Notes under the pieces: generated by a model
Database searches by the model: none
Told to the model about the DNA's origin: nothing
Seen by the model: the letters and a program-made list of their open reading frames with translations, nothing else
Shown here: positions 21,672 to 22,612 of the stretch, piece by piece
Numbering within the stretch: position 1 is the first letter of the stretch
How the letters are laid out: each line of letters begins with the position of its first letter
From: an uncultured Lachnospiraceae bacterium
GTDB taxonomy: Bacteria > Bacillota > Clostridia > Lachnospirales > Lachnospiraceae
DNA: 22,612 nt
Assembly (NCBI GenBank): GCA_910588825.1
Contig: CAJURF010000010.1
Location: 45,534-68,145 of the forward strand
Direction: 5' to 3'
Translations under genes and position numbers: made by a program

Positions 21672-21741
21672 AAATACGTATGCTCTTGAGTATAAATAAG
21701 CGGCTGCCTTACGGCTGTCTGGCGGAAGAAAGGACAATACG

Positions 21742-22405
21742 ATGAAAGAAGAAGGAAAAAGACTGATTGACCGTTTGGAGAAAGAGCATGGACTGCCCAG
21801 GGCAGAGCGGTACCGTTTAGATCAAAGAGAGATTATGGAGTGCTGCAGGGAAGGAGAAAAACTGGGATTCCGGACATTTGTACTCCAGGGAGGCGAAGAT
21901 TCGTATTATACCGATGACCGTATGGTGGATTTGATACGGGGGATTCGGAAAGCCTATCCCCATTGTGCCATCACATTATCAAAAACTTCATCCACAAAAT
22001 CTATCCCTGGAACACCGCAAACAGCGCCTGTGGAATCTGAAAGAGATAGGTTACCAGACAGGGTGCGGATTTATGGTGGAAATAGGGCCTATCATCCCCC
22101 ATTGTAATACGCCGTTTGCCAAAGAAACACAGGGAAGTACAGAACTGACGCTATATCTGTTAAGCTTGCTGCGGATTCAGCAGCCGGATTTACTATTACC
22201 GGCAGCTACCGCTTTGGCGGCAGTTCATCCAAGAGGGCGAGAACTGGGAATAGAGGCAGGCGCCAATGTGGTGATGCCTAATTTGTCTCCAGTAAAGGTG
22301 CGGGACAAATATGTATTATATAATGGAAAAGTGTGTACAGGGGATGAAGCGGCAGCATGCAGGCGGAAAGCGAAAGAGCCTTTGAAGAGAATGCTGGCAT
22401 TATAA
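21742..22405 (+). pseudogene. hydE: HydE ([FeFe]-hydrogenase maturase) remnant with three deletions
   Basis: Pieces of a radical-SAM HydE protein appear in order. Frame A (21742-21981): RLIDRLEKEHGLPR joined directly to AERYRLDQREIMECCREGEKLGFRTFVLQGGEDSYYTDD and CAITLS. Frame B (from 21974): HYQKLHPQNLSLEHRKQRLWNLKEIGYQTGCGFMV joined to EIGPIIPHCNTPFA, then LLPAATALAAVHPRGRELGIEAGANVVMPNLSPVKVRDKY and KVCTGDEAA. Compared with the family (about 350 residues) some 130 are missing in three blocks. The first contains the CxxxCxxC cluster that binds the catalytic Fe-S. The second deletion shifts the frame. No active enzyme can result. Intact HydE helps build the H-cluster together with HydF and HydG, neither of which is seen here. 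The ATG at 21742 follows GGAAGAAAGGA. Confidence 0.8.
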
Positions 22406-22501
22406 TGAATCTTTCTCCCGGTTTGATTTGGCAAGTCAGGGAAAATTGAGTAAAGAAGCACAGCAGCGGCATTTACATACGAATACAAATATCATCAAAT
22501 G

Positions 22502-22531
22502 TTTGCAAACGTTTACAAAATAGGATATAAT
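22502..22531 (+). promoter_or_regulatory. Promoter overlapped by a LacI-family-type operator
   Basis: TTGCAA (22503-22508), 17 bases and TATAAT (22526-22531) form a good promoter. TTTGCAAAC-GTTTACAAA (22502-22519) is a near-perfect 18-bp palindrome with a central CG and one mismatch, the form bound by LacI/GalR-family repressors including CcpA. It covers the -35. The regulated gene starts near or beyond the window edge. AAAGGAG at 22544-22550 and a short frame from ATG 22541 (14 codons) lie downstream, followed by a CTGTC-TTT-GACAG mini-hairpin. No full gene is visible in 22406-22612. Confidence 0.65.
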
Positions 22532-22612
22532 AGAAGCGTTATGAAAGGAGATGGTATTATCCTGTCTTTGACAGTTGGGAAGTAAAAAAATCGCTGTATC
22601 CTTTATATTTAC

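Noticed and set aside
22541..22585. 14-codon ORF as a leader peptide
   Set aside because: It has no ribosome binding site ahead of ATG 22541; the AAAGGAG inside it more likely serves a start further downstream.
1..22612. CRISPR array, tRNA or rRNA gene
   Set aside because: I saw no regularly spaced repeats, no tRNA cloverleaf ending and no rRNA-like sequence on either strand when reading by eye.

Overview
The window looks like a chromosome segment of an anaerobic Firmicute, most likely a gut Lachnospiraceae-type Clostridium relative. The basis is the protein families present: an Lsa-like ABC-F ATPase, paired half-size chromate transporters, DUF1638 and DUF3786 proteins, a HydE remnant and a cysteine-rich VLP fragment. 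Strong GGAGG-type ribosome binding sites and sigma-A-like promoters with 17-18 base spacers agree. The exact species cannot be read from the sequence. No tRNA, rRNA, CRISPR array or intact mobile element was seen.

Layout. 1-1205: end of an ABC-F ribosome-protection ATPase, followed by a compact structured element (1236-1406) closed by a 29-bp stem. 1413-3413: divergent NCS2 purine/xanthine permease (-) and 3-methyladenine DNA glycosylase I (+). 3475-4477: a toxin-antitoxin-like pair, a Panacea/SocA-type (DUF4065) protein overlapping a PemK/MazF-like small protein. 4647-8285: a three-gene operon with its own promoter: two-TM protein, membrane-anchored binding-protein/VWA fusion, and TelA. 8397-9532: two half-size ChrA transporters (-). 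9785-10859: NUDIX hydrolase and YbaK-type Cys-tRNA deacylase. 10982-12340: MATE exporter (-).

12506-14884 is a partly decayed operon. A NemR-like TetR regulator sits behind a perfect 24-bp palindrome in its own promoter. It is followed by a DUF3786 gene broken by an internal deletion, an intact flavodoxin-like reductase, a DUF1638 gene interrupted by one in-frame amber codon, the first codons of a lost gene, and an antisense fragment of a mobile-element cysteine-rich VLP gene.

15190-21519 is an intact, tightly packed sulfur/thiol operon: LysR regulator, cystathionine gamma-synthase/lyase family enzyme, MalY/PatB-type C-S lyase, glutamate-cysteine ligase, EgtC/YafJ-like class II amidohydrolase and cysteine synthase. 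No glutathione synthetase and no ergothioneine-forming EgtB or EgtD is present. A gamma-glutamyl ligase beside a gamma-glutamyl hydrolase-like enzyme is the most intriguing metabolic arrangement in the window. 21742-22405 is a HydE (hydrogenase maturase) pseudogene apparently shortened by three deletions. The window ends at a promoter overlapped by a LacI-family-type operator, whose gene lies beyond the edge.

Four broken genes in about 9 kb suggest ongoing decay of anaerobic redox or C1-related functions beside an intact thiol operon. All functional calls rest on motif recognition by eye, without database searches.
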